Both the position numbers and the translations under genes were made by a program. From the IMG/VR virus record IMGVR_UViG_3300022752_000190, positions 1 through 36,994 of that record: 36,994 bases of DNA; one strand, written 5' to 3'. Position 1 is the stretch's first letter, and each line of letters begins with the position of its first letter. The DNA is from a virus. Below are positions 9,698 through 17,781 of the stretch, piece after piece. Below the pieces are notes generated by a model. That model did no database searches, was not told the origin of the DNA, and worked only from the letters and a program-made list of their open reading frames with translations.

Positions 9698-10642
9698 TTA
9701 TGCTACTTTTTTGCCAAAATAGCCACCGATGCTAGCACCGATTGGGCCACCAAGAGCCATACCAGCCATTGTTCCAAGGCCGCCCCACATAGCGCCTTCA
9801 GCGGCTTGCTGGGCATTGTATGCACCAACGTCAGCTTGATATTTCTGAACACCCAGAGTACCAACTTGCCCCCAGCCGCCCATAGCTGTAGAAGCTGCGG
9901 CATTATTTACACCACTCATAGCGGCAGCATTACCTACCTGCGACTGACCTGCAGCCGTTCCTTGAGCATTAGCATTCAAACTAGTATTGTTTTGGTTCAT
10001 CGACTGCGCTGGTAATCCTGCGTACATGTTGTACACGTTGGCTTGTTTTTGTAAACCAATTTGTTTGGCAGCTTCACGGGTTTGATTCATCGCTGCGGCA
10101 GTAGCAGCGGCTTGCATTACAGAATTTGCATTAGCCTGTCCTTGCGCTACCCCAGATGTTGGGTCAATACCATAAGCACGTTGGCGCATGGCTGTTTGTT
10201 CACGTTGGACTTGTGCGGCTTGACCGATGTCTCCGGCAGCTTGAGATGCCAGCTGTTCTTGATATGCAGCAGTATTGTATTGGTCTGCATCTGCTTTCAG
10301 CTTTTCCATTGCTGGAATTGCGCCTTTCTTATACATGGCATAAGATTCGTCGGCTCGTTCCATATTTTTCTTGGCAATTTCTTGGCTAAGTTCGTAAGCA
10401 CCTTGGAGGCGTGCATTTTGCGCAGCTGTTTGCTTTTGTAACTCAGGGTAAATATTATTTTTAAATTCGTTCCATTGCGCTGTAGCCAAATCAGCCATCT
10501 GTTGTTGAGCTCTACCAATGTTTGGGTCGGGCGCTGGAGCGTCGCCACCATCTTTACCGCCTTCAAAAGTCATAGGGCCAAACTTTCCGTGTCGAGGACG
10601 GAAAGCGTTTATTGGCAACATCTCAAATTCATTGAGTCTCAT
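9698..10642 (-). CDS. Probable internal virion protein, Ala/Gln-rich with C-terminal glycine zipper (314 aa)
   Basis: Residues about 40-210 are Ala/Gln/Met-rich and predicted helical. Residues about 210-260 are Asn/Ala/Ser-rich and probably flexible. The C-terminus (about 285-312) has a glycine-zipper-like pattern (GGLGTMAGMALGGPIGAS) suited to membrane insertion. The composition and the position after the tail nozzle gene fit an ejection protein that enters the host envelope, comparable in role to the small internal virion proteins of T7-like phages. The ATG overlaps the stop of the upstream GNAT-like gene by four bases and is preceded by AGGAG seven bases upstream, which supports this start over internal methionines at residues 8 and 24. 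Confidence 0.75.
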   Translation of the reverse strand: MRLNEFEMLPINAFRPRHGKFGPMTFEGGKDGGDAPAPDPNIGRAQQQMADLATAQWNEFKNNIYPELQKQTAAQNARLQGAYELSQEIAKKNMERADESYAMYKKGAIPAMEKLKADADQYNTAAYQEQLASQAAGDIGQAAQVQREQTAMRQRAYGIDPTSGVAQGQANANSVMQAAATAAAMNQTREAAKQIGLQKQANVYNMYAGLPAQSMNQNNTSLNANAQGTAAGQSQVGNAAAMSGVNNAAASTAMGGWGQVGTLGVQKYQADVGAYNAQQAAEGAMWGGLGTMAGMALGGPIGASIGGYFGKKVA

Positions 10643-11064
10643 ACTTTAACTCCTAGCCAGCGGCATTCTTCTTTCAACATACCGTATAAAACAAAATTTG
10701 TTCCGTCAGTCGCACCCTTACGGATAAGACCTTCACGTTTAAACCCAATGTGCTCATCAAACTTTTGAGCAACAAGATTGTCTTCACGTACTAAACCAGT
10801 TACACGGTTACACTTAAGTTGAATAAACGGATAAGCAAACACGCGCCACAAGTACTCTTTGGTCATCCAACGTTTTCCCGGTACGGCTGCTACGTGCATA
10901 CAAATGGAGGCTTTGGTGTACATGCTGAAAACAACTCCTGCAATTAACTCACCATTTTCTTCAAGCCCTATGCCTACAGCACCGGGGGAGAATTCTTCTT
11001 CATCAATTCGTTCTCCGACCCATCTCAATACGCGTTCATCTTGGCCGTAAACAATTGATTTCAT
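10639..11064 (-). CDS. GNAT-fold acetyltransferase-like protein (141 aa)
   Basis: The order of elements fits the GNAT fold: IGLEENGELIAGVVFSMYT (beta strands), a central VAAVPGKRWMTKEYLW where the acetyl-CoA pyrophosphate loop would lie, and a C-terminal VREDNLVAQKFDEHIGFKREG, typical of the final helix-strand unit. The Q/RxxGxG loop is degenerate, so catalysis is uncertain. Similar GNAT-like genes occur among podovirus tail and internal-virion genes, where some act structurally. It overlaps the following internal virion gene by four bases. No good Shine-Dalgarno precedes the ATG, so translation may be coupled or weak. Confidence 0.7.
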   Translation of the reverse strand: MKSIVYGQDERVLRWVGERIDEEEFSPGAVGIGLEENGELIAGVVFSMYTKASICMHVAAVPGKRWMTKEYLWRVFAYPFIQLKCNRVTGLVREDNLVAQKFDEHIGFKREGLIRKGATDGTNFVLYGMLKEECRWLGVKV

Positions 11065-11075
11065 AGGGCTGTATC

Positions 11076-11279
11076 TTACCCGTTTTGATCAATTCTGGAA
11101 AGTATTTGATTGACTTTTGTTATAACGTCTGATAACGAAGCAGATGTACTCAAAGCACTCAAAGCAACAGACCCGGGTCGAGCCCCAGTAATCAACTCCA
11201 CATTGATCTTCAAAGGTTCAATAACTTGCGCCATATTCTGCGGCAGGTTTAACGTTCCGGGAATAGCTGGTTTTTTCAT
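11076..11279 (-). CDS. Small protein after the tail nozzle gene (67 aa)
   Basis: This short protein begins MKKPAIPGTLNL and ends in a helical segment rich in Ser, Leu and Ile (SLSDVITKVNQILSRI). It has no signal peptide, cysteine cluster or membrane segment. The ATG overlaps the stop of the nozzle-like gene by four bases, so it is co-translated with a virion gene. It is probably a minor structural or assembly protein. I do not recognise the family. Confidence 0.65.
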   Translation of the reverse strand: MKKPAIPGTLNLPQNMAQVIEPLKINVELITGARPGSVALSALSTSASLSDVITKVNQILSRIDQNG

Positions 11280-13111
11280 GATTGTTTCAACTCACCGATG
11301 CTGGTAGCCATACGGAACTGACGGATGGGGGCGTTTCCTGTCAGCTTGATTTCATATATATAATTTTTATTACTTGCGGGAAGGCGCACTGGCTCTTGGC
11401 TAGTAATACCTTGAGAAAATATCTGTGTATCGTCAGCAATTATTGACGCTTGGATATTTCTAAGGCTAGCTACCGCTGAAACGTTTTGCAAAAGGTTTCC
11501 ATTTACAGGAAATTCGTTCAGATAATTACCATTTAGCGAACCGCGCAAATCAGTTGTACCAGACCACAAAACTTGGTTTGCAGCAATAACTGCAGCAACA
11601 GCTGTATTATATGCAGTGGTGTCGCTAATGTATGCCCAATCTGCTTGCAGTTTAAGCGCCGCAAAGCTCATGGGTTCCGGCATTACAAACTTCTTTGACT
11701 TCCATTCATAAACTAAATTGTTTACAGTATCGGCATCCAGTTGATAAATTAAGTTATCTAATGGATTAAGTATATATACATTAGCAGTTGACCGCTCAAG
11801 AAATATACAAGTCGCGGCTGTACTTAAACTGATTAGCGGTGGGTTATCGCCACGTATGATAACCAAGGCTGCTTTTACAGAGCCTGATTGGTAGAACCCG
11901 ATGTACATATTTTGGTAAATAGCGCCAACCATAGTCGTGGGCAAGTACGTAGACCACTCATCTCGGGTGAATAACTGCCTTGTAACCACATCCTGAGCGC
12001 CGGGGGCAATATTTACAAGCCCGTTTGGGCTGGCATAAAGAACACCATACTGGTCACTGGCAATTGATTTCTTTGATACGCAAGGCTCAAAGAGACTGAG
12101 TTTTTCCTGAGACATTGCGCCGGGACTAGAACCTGTAATAAGGTATGTGGCTTTGCTTGTACATACAACTAGCGTCTGACCGTACACCCCTAAACCGACA
12201 ATTGGAAACCCTACCGTCATCATGTAGCTTGATGGCCATGCGTGAGGAAGATATGGTTCGCAGAACCAAACTTGGTTATTAGTAAACCCCGCCAAAATGC
12301 CGTTAGGCATAGCAATTAATCCAGTTAAGCCAGATGGTGGTGGTATGTAATATAGTGATGGAAGGGCAGTCCCAAGAGCGGCTGCCAAGAGAGTGTCTGA
12401 AAAATTATTAGCAGCTACACCTGTAGCTGGGTTGACGGCAACTTGACCAACATACAAATATGTAACAGACGCTGTGCCAGCCACTGCCCGATAAATACGG
12501 ATCGCAGTGATGTTATATCCGGCGGAAGCCAAAGGCGCGGTGGCAAATCCACTGACTGTAACTGTAGCGCCTGTGACAAATGAAGCGACTGTAGCTGCCG
12601 GGCTTGGGCCTGATTCTTCTAGCACAGCGCCAAATGTACTGACGTACGTATATACATACGTTCTAGTTTCCGCAGTTGTACCACCTGCGTTTGCAAGTGA
12701 TGGTGCAGCTGTTGGGTTTGGCACACCCATCTGATAATAAGCATCAGGAAACGGTTTAGTCCCTGTGCCGTTAGTAGTTGCCAAATTCCAATTTGTTTTT
12801 TTCGGAGTGCCGTCACCAGTGTAATAAATACGAAAATCTGTTGTGTCGGCTACAGGGCCGGGAGCAACGTCTACATCTGTAGTCCACTCAAGCCAGACTT
12901 TATCTCCTGTACTTGTTTTTTCAAGCTGGTATATTGTCTGGACGTTGGAGGTTATCCCGGGTGTATATGTAAGTAATGGTTTTCTCCAAGGGCGAAGTTC
13001 ACCAGATTGAAGTTTTACGTCCGATGCTGTTTGTGCTTGGTTTGGTGCAAGCTCGGTTGGGCTGATACGGGGGGCGATCCCTGAAAACTGTTCTAATTTG
13101 ATAGTAGTCAT
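11276..13111 (-). CDS. Tail nozzle-like protein (611 aa)
   Basis: The N-terminal pattern, IKLEQFSGIAPRISPTELAP followed by a GELRPWRKPL segment, resembles the start of podovirus tail nozzle proteins (the T7 gp12 type), which form a beta-propeller platform at the tail tip. A fibronectin-like stretch with TYVYTYVSTFG lies near residues 150-170. The rest is beta-rich and contains GLIAMPNGILAGF, which fits a propeller blade. The length is close to that of other nozzle proteins. GGGGCGG lies just before the ATG. It precedes the internal virion genes, as in T7-like gene order. It is separated from the adaptor genes by the fibre and lysis cassettes, which is unlike T7. Confidence 0.75.
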   Translation of the reverse strand: MTTIKLEQFSGIAPRISPTELAPNQAQTASDVKLQSGELRPWRKPLLTYTPGITSNVQTIYQLEKTSTGDKVWLEWTTDVDVAPGPVADTTDFRIYYTGDGTPKKTNWNLATTNGTGTKPFPDAYYQMGVPNPTAAPSLANAGGTTAETRTYVYTYVSTFGAVLEESGPSPAATVASFVTGATVTVSGFATAPLASAGYNITAIRIYRAVAGTASVTYLYVGQVAVNPATGVAANNFSDTLLAAALGTALPSLYYIPPPSGLTGLIAMPNGILAGFTNNQVWFCEPYLPHAWPSSYMMTVGFPIVGLGVYGQTLVVCTSKATYLITGSSPGAMSQEKLSLFEPCVSKKSIASDQYGVLYASPNGLVNIAPGAQDVVTRQLFTRDEWSTYLPTTMVGAIYQNMYIGFYQSGSVKAALVIIRGDNPPLISLSTAATCIFLERSTANVYILNPLDNLIYQLDADTVNNLVYEWKSKKFVMPEPMSFAALKLQADWAYISDTTAYNTAVAAVIAANQVLWSGTTDLRGSLNGNYLNEFPVNGNLLQNVSAVASLRNIQASIIADDTQIFSQGITSQEPVRLPASNKNYIYEIKLTGNAPIRQFRMATSIGELKQS

Positions 13112-13126
13112 GACCGCCCCGTTTCT

Positions 13127-13375
13127 TTACTTAAGGAATGTAGGGATTTCTTCAACCGTTTCTGCAGGGGTGTCTTCAGCTTTTTTGCGTGACTTCTTAG
13201 GCGAATTTTCTTGAATCTCATCAGCCATTGTCTTGCCCTCGTCGGTCAAGCTGAATACGCCATCGCTTTCCAAGCGGCCAATTATACGGCGGTCTGCCAT
13301 AATACCAATAATAATATTACCAGCGCAAATTTCTGCTCCAGTGGCTTCCATAAATTGTTCAAAACTGATTGCCAT
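13127..13375 (-). CDS. Small protein between lysis and tail genes (82 aa)
   Basis: Residues 1-50 form a compact alpha/beta segment, including RRIIGRLESDGVFSLTDEGK, which resembles the last helix and wing of a winged-helix domain. The C-terminal third is a charged Lys/Glu tail (SPKKSRKKAEDTPAETVEEI). AAGGA lies six bases before the ATG. It sits between the M15 peptidase and the nozzle-like gene in the same operon. DNA binding is only a possibility; I do not recognise a family. Confidence 0.65.
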   Translation of the reverse strand: MAISFEQFMEATGAEICAGNIIIGIMADRRIIGRLESDGVFSLTDEGKTMADEIQENSPKKSRKKAEDTPAETVEEIPTFLK

Positions 13376-13384
13376 AATTTTTCC

Positions 13385-13813
13385 TTATGCGTAGGCACGG
13401 GTGCCTGATTTATCAATGATCAATGCCATGTTTCTTGGCTTTTGACCTTCTTCGTTCGGAATTGAGACATGAGTCCAGCGGTCAAATTCCCGAATAACTT
13501 GATCATAATGCAAACCAGCTGCAATAATTGTTTTTACAACTTCGTCAGGAGTTAGTCCTTTGACACGAATATCGGCTGCACAGCCTCGTCGATGTTGTGA
13601 TTTGTCCGAGCTGCCCACTGCTCGGTTGACTTCTGCACTACGGAACGCACTATTCACGATGATGGTCTTGTCGCCCAAAACTTCACGCACTTGTTCTAAA
13701 AATGCAGCGAGACGTACCAAATTTGCCAACTCTGCGTCGTTGGGGGTATTATCAAACTCACGGTGATCAGTGTGGGTCAATTCTTCTAAAGTGAAGTTTT
13801 CTGATAAGTTCAT
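13385..13813 (-). CDS. Peptidase M15-family endolysin (D-Ala-D-Ala carboxypeptidase-like)
   Basis: The protein spans 142 residues, the usual size of a stand-alone peptidase M15 domain. The zinc-site pattern is visible: SDKSQHRRGCAADIRV gives H74 and D81, and WTHVSIP gives H115, with the usual NSAFRS segment before it (54-59). Enzymes of this family cut peptide cross-links in peptidoglycan, which suits host lysis. The ATG overlaps the stop of the i-spanin gene by four bases, completing a holin, spanin, endolysin cassette. There is no signal peptide, so release would depend on the holin. An N-terminal Glu-rich segment (SENFTLEELTHTDH) is typical of phage members of this family. Confidence 0.9.
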   Translation of the reverse strand: MNLSENFTLEELTHTDHREFDNTPNDAELANLVRLAAFLEQVREVLGDKTIIVNSAFRSAEVNRAVGSSDKSQHRRGCAADIRVKGLTPDEVVKTIIAAGLHYDQVIREFDRWTHVSIPNEEGQKPRNMALIIDKSGTRAYA

Positions 13814-14292
13814 GGTTTACCTTTCAGGGTTTGGTAGGCTTCGTTGTAGAGGGCAATACAGGTATTGAGCTTTCTGATTGCGGCGTCTCCTTCGTCTGTG
13901 ATGGCGATAAGAGATTTAGCAGTCGCTGTGTCAAGTTCGGCTGATGTTGTTCCAACGTCACTTCCAGTGGTAATGGGGGCATCTGTGGGGGTTGGTACGG
14001 TGCAGGTGGTTTTGAGGCGCAACTTGAAAGTACCAGAGTCAAGGGAAGAATATAACTTTTGGGTTTCAAGTTTTGCATTTTGATTTGCTTTCATCAATTT
14101 AGTGGATTGAATAGTTACAGCAGCAATAAGTGCTTGTTCTTTTTGTCTGGCTTCGGCATTAAGCTTGGCAATTTCCAGTTGCTGTCGGCCAACTTCGTCT
14201 TGGCTACCTTTGTAATACCCACCGCCAAAAGATGAGCAGATAGCCATCAAGATAGCCAACAGCACCCAAGGATTAAAGAGGCTTAACATCAT
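13810..14292 (-). CDS. Rz: Rz-like i-spanin (160 aa)
   Basis: A single N-terminal membrane anchor (about residues 5-25, LFNPWVLLAILMAICSSFG) is followed by a periplasmic alpha-helical region (about 30-85) with coiled-coil character. The C-terminal segment KSLIAITDEGDAAIRKLNTC resembles the end of lambda-type Rz proteins. Rz spans from the inner membrane to the o-spanin and fuses the membranes in the last step of lysis of Gram-negative hosts. A complete Rz1-like lipoprotein is encoded inside it in another frame. It starts within the end of the holin candidate and its stop overlaps the M15 peptidase start. A start at the second of two adjacent ATG codons is equally possible. Confidence 0.85.
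   Translation of the reverse strand: MMLSLFNPWVLLAILMAICSSFGGGYYKGSQDEVGRQQLEIAKLNAEARQKEQALIAAVTIQSTKLMKANQNAKLETQKLYSSLDSGTFKLRLKTTCTVPTPTDAPITTGSDVGTTSAELDTATAKSLIAITDEGDAAIRKLNTCIALYNEAYQTLKGKP
13824..14078 (-). CDS. Rz1: Rz1-like o-spanin lipoprotein nested in the Rz gene (84 aa)
   Basis: This reading frame lies wholly inside the Rz-like gene in a different frame. A signal sequence ends in the lipobox LSSC, with the lipidated cysteine at residue 20. The mature part opens with a proline-rich segment (CASKPPAPYQPPQMPPLPLE), the hallmark of Rz1 proteins, and the remainder is Pro/Ser/Thr-rich. It would be lipidated, sorted to the inner leaflet of the outer membrane, and bind the Rz C-terminus. 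The Shine-Dalgarno is weak, so translation may depend on ribosomes already on the Rz message. Nesting in Rz, the lipobox and the proline content together make a chance frame very unlikely. Confidence 0.85.
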   Translation of the reverse strand: MQNLKPKSYILPLTLVLSSCASKPPAPYQPPQMPPLPLEVTLEQHQPNLTQRLLNLLSPSQTKETPQSESSIPVLPSTTKPTKP

Positions 14293-14542
14293 CAGCTTTC
14301 ATCATTGCATCAGTCTTGTCTTTGCTTGACTTGCTTGAGCCATAAAAGAAGGAAATGATTGTGGCGACTGCGGTACCCAGCAAGAAGCCAAGGATGATAT
14401 TGGCAAAGTCTCTACCACCCTCTGGCAACAAAATAAATGTTACACAAAAAAAGTAGAACACTGAGGTTGCGGCCCAAAACCATGCGTACCAGTAAATAAA
14501 GTGGGCAGCTGTTTTATCGTTAGGGTCTATTGGTGGTTGCAT
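14273..14542 (-). CDS. Holin candidate with two membrane segments (89 aa)
   Basis: Two strongly hydrophobic segments lie near residues 15-40 (HFIYWYAWFWAATSVFYFF) and 45-67 (FANIILGFLLGTAVATIISF). A charged C-terminal tail rich in Lys and Asp follows. The size, topology and place just before Rz fit a class II-type holin. An in-frame TTG lies six codons upstream, but AAAGGA stands eight bases before the ATG at 14542, so I use that start. The gene overlaps the end of the 57-residue membrane protein upstream and the start of Rz downstream. Holin function is inferred from topology and context; an antiholin or other membrane protein remains possible. Confidence 0.75.
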   Translation of the reverse strand: MQPPIDPNDKTAAHFIYWYAWFWAATSVFYFFCVTFILLPEGGRDFANIILGFLLGTAVATIISFFYGSSKSSKDKTDAMMKADDVKPL

Positions 14543-14693
14543 CTCGTTTTTCCTTTTCAACTTGGCGTCTTAATCGTTCAATTTTTTCAAGCTGTGCTTT
14601 AGTTTCGTGTTTGGCGTCTAGGATGTCTAAATACAACATCCCCCCCAATGGTAATAGAAAGGCAATCAGTACACAACAAGCAACCCATCCCAT
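14520..14693 (-). CDS. Small membrane protein with cytoplasmic or periplasmic coiled coil (57 aa)
   Basis: An N-terminal membrane segment (about residues 2-24, containing WVACCVLIAFLLPLGGMLYL) is followed by a charged helix (KHETKAQLEKIERLRRQVEK). The frame is open up to position 14816, overlapping the upstream gene, but GGGGA lies seven bases before the ATG at 14693. That start gives almost no overlap, so I prefer it. It is a lysis-cassette membrane protein, possibly an antiholin or holin partner. I do not recognise the family. Confidence 0.7.
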   Translation of the reverse strand: MGWVACCVLIAFLLPLGGMLYLDILDAKHETKAQLEKIERLRRQVEKEKRDATTNRP

Positions 14694-14704
14694 GATTTCT
14701 TCCC

Positions 14705-15298
14705 CTACTTTCTGATGTACAAAAGCCACATCCATATGTACAGAAGAAAAATCGCTGTCCCTGCTAGGTACGCTTCTTTTAACAGGAACTGTCTTTTTGC
14801 TTCCCTGCGTTGCCATAATCTGTACCTTTCTTTAACTTCCTCCTTCAGTCTTGCGTTTTCTTGTTCTTGCTTGATGATATCCCGCATTTCAAACACTTTG
14901 GAATACAGCGCACCCATCTCAGGCGGGCTTTGATATACCATCGTTTCCCTGATCGTCACTTCCAGTGCCGCCATCTGGTCTTGTGCCATAACCCTTTTTA
15001 GGGCGGCTTCCATCAAGTTGGCATTAGGGTCGTAGACGTTTTTAGACTTTTCTTCCTCGGTTCTTATGTGGTCGGCAAGTTGTTCTTGTAATTTGAAAAA
15101 TTCTGTAAGCTGGCTGACGACGTCTGCCATAACTTTTGTTTCGTCAACAGCAACAAAGGCTTTCTTTTTCGCCACAGGCTTGGGCGCGGCTTGGACGGGG
15201 GCGGGGTTTCCGCCAAACATTTTTGCCAGTTTCCCCCAGAAGCCATATATTTCTTTACCAATCCCAACAGCTTCATCCACAGTAGCTTTGACTTCCAT
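14705..15298 (-). CDS. Lysis-cassette protein with C-terminal membrane anchor (197 aa; may start further upstream)
   Basis: The protein is mainly helical and charged, with a Pro/Ala linker near residues 33-45 and a C-terminal membrane segment (AGTAIFLLYIWMWLLYIRK). The listed ATG has AAGG eight bases upstream. The frame stays open for 31 more codons to an ATT at 15391, which follows a GGGG Shine-Dalgarno and encodes IDPISILFAANACVAAIKEG. That N-terminus resembles the MDPIS-type start I remember from related small phage membrane-associated proteins. No ATG, GTG or TTG lies in the extension, so either translation starts at 15298 or a rare ATT codon is used (228 aa). The gene opens the lysis cassette; its exact role is unknown. 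Confidence 0.75.
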   Translation of the reverse strand: MEVKATVDEAVGIGKEIYGFWGKLAKMFGGNPAPVQAAPKPVAKKKAFVAVDETKVMADVVSQLTEFFKLQEQLADHIRTEEEKSKNVYDPNANLMEAALKRVMAQDQMAALEVTIRETMVYQSPPEMGALYSKVFEMRDIIKQEQENARLKEEVKERYRLWQRREAKRQFLLKEAYLAGTAIFLLYIWMWLLYIRK

Positions 15299-15406
15299 GA
15301 AGGAAACCTTGGCTTGCTTATATAACTCACAACCTTCTTTGATGGCTGCGACACAGGCATTGGCTGCAAAGAGGATACTGATTGGGTCAATTTTTTATGC
15401 CCCGTT

Positions 15407-16882
15407 TTATATAGAAATTTTATACACAGTATCTTGTGTAGAGTCAGAATAAACATCAAAAGTACTGCTGACTGTAAACCCTCCTGCAGCATCAGTACCG
15501 CTAGTTGTTACTGGTGACATATCTGCTGTTGAAGTCCAAGTAACATTAGTATTATTAAAATAATATACATTATGCGACACTGTTGTATAAATGTTACCTA
15601 AGCGACTTCCATCTGGCGGCAGTCTAAAAGTAGTCCATGCTCTATTTTTTGAACTTCCATAATTGTAAATCCACCCTGTAACATTTACTGTGCTACTTGT
15701 TGCAGATATCCCAAGCAATGGTGTTGTTATTTGTTGCGCAGAACTATTGGTTCTATAAAAGTAGTTTGTCCATAATCTAGCACCATCTGAAGTTACTTTT
15801 GTTATAGTGGGAGACGTAGGGTTGTAATAATTACCTTCGTTATCCAAATAATGACTAGACAAAACATATAAATTTCCACCGGGGTCACAATTTACAGCTT
15901 TTATATATGGATAATCATAGCCGCCTGTTTTATAATATCTTTGCCAAGTTATATCACCATTTGAATTAAGTTTAATTACATACATACGTCCATATGAGTA
16001 CGAAGGTTGACCGTAATCTACATAGGTACCACCTAAAAATATATTACCTGAAACATCAACGGCTACTGGTGATGGTCTACCGTATGAAACATCTAAAAAA
16101 CGATTAACTCTATCAGTATTAAATCCTTTTTGCCATTGAAGGTTTCCGCTACTATTATATTTAACCAATACAAGCATTCCGTAATACGGGGCTCCACCTG
16201 TTTTACAAAGTCTTCCAACTGAATATACATTACCGTTTGAGTCTACGGCCAAGCTTACGCCTGTCATTCCAGTTGAGTCTATAGGTGTCCCCGCTGGCCA
16301 TGTAAGAACTCGTGACCATTGCAAAGCAAGATCTTTATTAAGTTTTACGGTAAACATCCCGTTGTAACTTGCGTTGCCCCCCATAGAAACATAAACATTT
16401 TCTGCGGCATCAAGTGCTAATTTTAACCCCAATTGTGTACCAATTGATGCGTTTACAAGATAAGTAACCCCCCCAGTACCAGAAGTAAGATCAACACGCA
16501 TCTTAACTACTTCCGCAAGTCGACCATTATATATGCTTGTTGGGTTAAACAGCATGTACAAATACCCGCTAGGCGCATAAGCTATGTCTATGCCTCTCCA
16601 GTTGGTAAAATAATCATATTTAAATACTTTCTTCCATTGCACAACACCGGCACTATTTACTTTAATTATTTTTGGCACTATGTATTGTGTACTGCTAATT
16701 ACTATATCATCTGTCCCAATATAATAAGTGTTGCCTTGATTATCACTTGTTGACTGCATTGCAGCCATTTCAGCATTAGAAGTAAGGCCGGTATATGTGT
16801 CTAGAGAATAAAAAGAAATATTTGCGTTACGCCCGCCAAAACCTTGGGCTGATGCTGCACCTGTTGTAATTAGCGTAGGCAT
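15407..16882 (-). CDS. Beta-propeller tail protein (491 aa)
   Basis: After an N-terminal ITTGAASAQGFGG segment, a motif of the form (V/I)K-x-N-x-x-G-x-x-x-W-x-(K/R) recurs at intervals of very roughly 55-75 residues. Examples are IIKVNSAGVVQWKK, TVKLNKDLALQWSR, LVKYNSSGNLQWQK, VIKLNSNGDITWQR and ITKVTSDGARLWTN. Between the copies lie segments such as DSNGNVYSVG and DVSGNIFLGG. This is the pattern of SBBP/delta-60-type beta-propeller repeats. The gene lies at the end of the fibre cassette, so the propeller may form a receptor-binding head or attach a fibre. AAAGG lies just before the ATG. It is very Tyr-, Ser- and Asn-rich. Confidence 0.75.
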   Translation of the reverse strand: MPTLITTGAASAQGFGGRNANISFYSLDTYTGLTSNAEMAAMQSTSDNQGNTYYIGTDDIVISSTQYIVPKIIKVNSAGVVQWKKVFKYDYFTNWRGIDIAYAPSGYLYMLFNPTSIYNGRLAEVVKMRVDLTSGTGGVTYLVNASIGTQLGLKLALDAAENVYVSMGGNASYNGMFTVKLNKDLALQWSRVLTWPAGTPIDSTGMTGVSLAVDSNGNVYSVGRLCKTGGAPYYGMLVLVKYNSSGNLQWQKGFNTDRVNRFLDVSYGRPSPVAVDVSGNIFLGGTYVDYGQPSYSYGRMYVIKLNSNGDITWQRYYKTGGYDYPYIKAVNCDPGGNLYVLSSHYLDNEGNYYNPTSPTITKVTSDGARLWTNYFYRTNSSAQQITTPLLGISATSSTVNVTGWIYNYGSSKNRAWTTFRLPPDGSRLGNIYTTVSHNVYYFNNTNVTWTSTADMSPVTTSGTDAAGGFTVSSTFDVYSDSTQDTVYKISI

Positions 16883-16890
16883 ATTAACCT

Positions 16891-17766
16891 TTACTTAAAT
16901 TGAGACTGACTGGCCAAAACAGTAAATGTAGCGGCATCTGTTTTAATGATGGTATATGTATAAGAATCAATACCGCTTATGTTGCCAGAACTCCATGTAA
17001 CCCCATTAGAATATTTTGGTGTTACTGCGGAACCATCAATTTGAATTATGCTATTGTAATAAGCAGTAGTGCCTTGCGTGGCCAAAAAAACTACTGTAAC
17101 TGCTTGCCCTATAGCCATAACAGAATTTAAAGTTGCACTTGCAGACCCCCTAAAATTCATTGTCCAATTACCTGATGCTGTATTTGTGTAATACAAAATA
17201 GATTGTGTGGCTACATCAAAATTGATTGAGCTTGCTGCTCCGCTGCTAGAAATAGTAATTGGTTCGGCAATATTGGTAATCACGGTTGCCAGCTGTGAGG
17301 TAGACCCAGTTAAGTTGGCTCTAGTAATAGAAGCCGATGAAATAGTACCTGAAAATGTGTTTGTACCAGAAAACGTGTTGGTTCCCGATGAGGAAATATT
17401 ACCAGTAAAAGTGCTTGTGCCAGAAAACGAATTAGCCCCAGTAAATGTATTATCACTGACTTCAACAGCAAAATCATTTAAGGCCGCAGCAATAAGGCGT
17501 AGTTCTATTTTATCGCCTGCGTTGTACGCCCGAGCAGTAGTTCCGTCTTGTGCTCGAACAACAGTCAGTGTGTCATTTGTACGTGCAGTAACTTTTACAA
17601 TTTCAATATTGTTGCTGGAATTGAACAATGTGGCATAAAAATAATCACCTGTAGCAAGCGCAGGAAATAAGTTACCTTGACCGGTTGTTACGGTAATAAT
17701 CGTTGCGCTTGATGTAATAGATGCCGCAAGAAGCGCTGTGGCGTTGTTGGTAAATTTTAATGCCAT
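16891..17766 (-). CDS. Tail fibre protein (291 aa)
   Basis: The N-terminal 70 residues (ALKFTNNATALLAASITSSA and then GDYFYATL) match a virion-attachment module that I recall from fibre genes of many podoviruses. A shaft of short Thr/Ser/Gly repeats follows near residues 105-150 (NTFTGANSFSGTSTFTGNIS and NTFSGTNTFSG), typical of trimeric beta-helical fibres. The C-terminal 120 residues form a beta-rich tip. It lies between the cupin and the beta-propeller gene and is probably one subunit of a branched or layered fibre system. The Shine-Dalgarno is weak (GAAAG). Confidence 0.8.
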   Translation of the reverse strand: MALKFTNNATALLAASITSSATIITVTTGQGNLFPALATGDYFYATLFNSSNNIEIVKVTARTNDTLTVVRAQDGTTARAYNAGDKIELRLIAAALNDFAVEVSDNTFTGANSFSGTSTFTGNISSSGTNTFSGTNTFSGTISSASITRANLTGSTSQLATVITNIAEPITISSSGAASSINFDVATQSILYYTNTASGNWTMNFRGSASATLNSVMAIGQAVTVVFLATQGTTAYYNSIIQIDGSAVTPKYSNGVTWSSGNISGIDSYTYTIIKTDAATFTVLASQSQFK

Positions 17767-17781
17767 GATCTATCTTTCAAG

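Noticed and set aside
14520-14816. 98-residue version of the small membrane protein starting at 14816
   Set aside because: It would overlap the upstream gene by over 100 bases; the ATG at 14693 has a strong Shine-Dalgarno and nearly no overlap.
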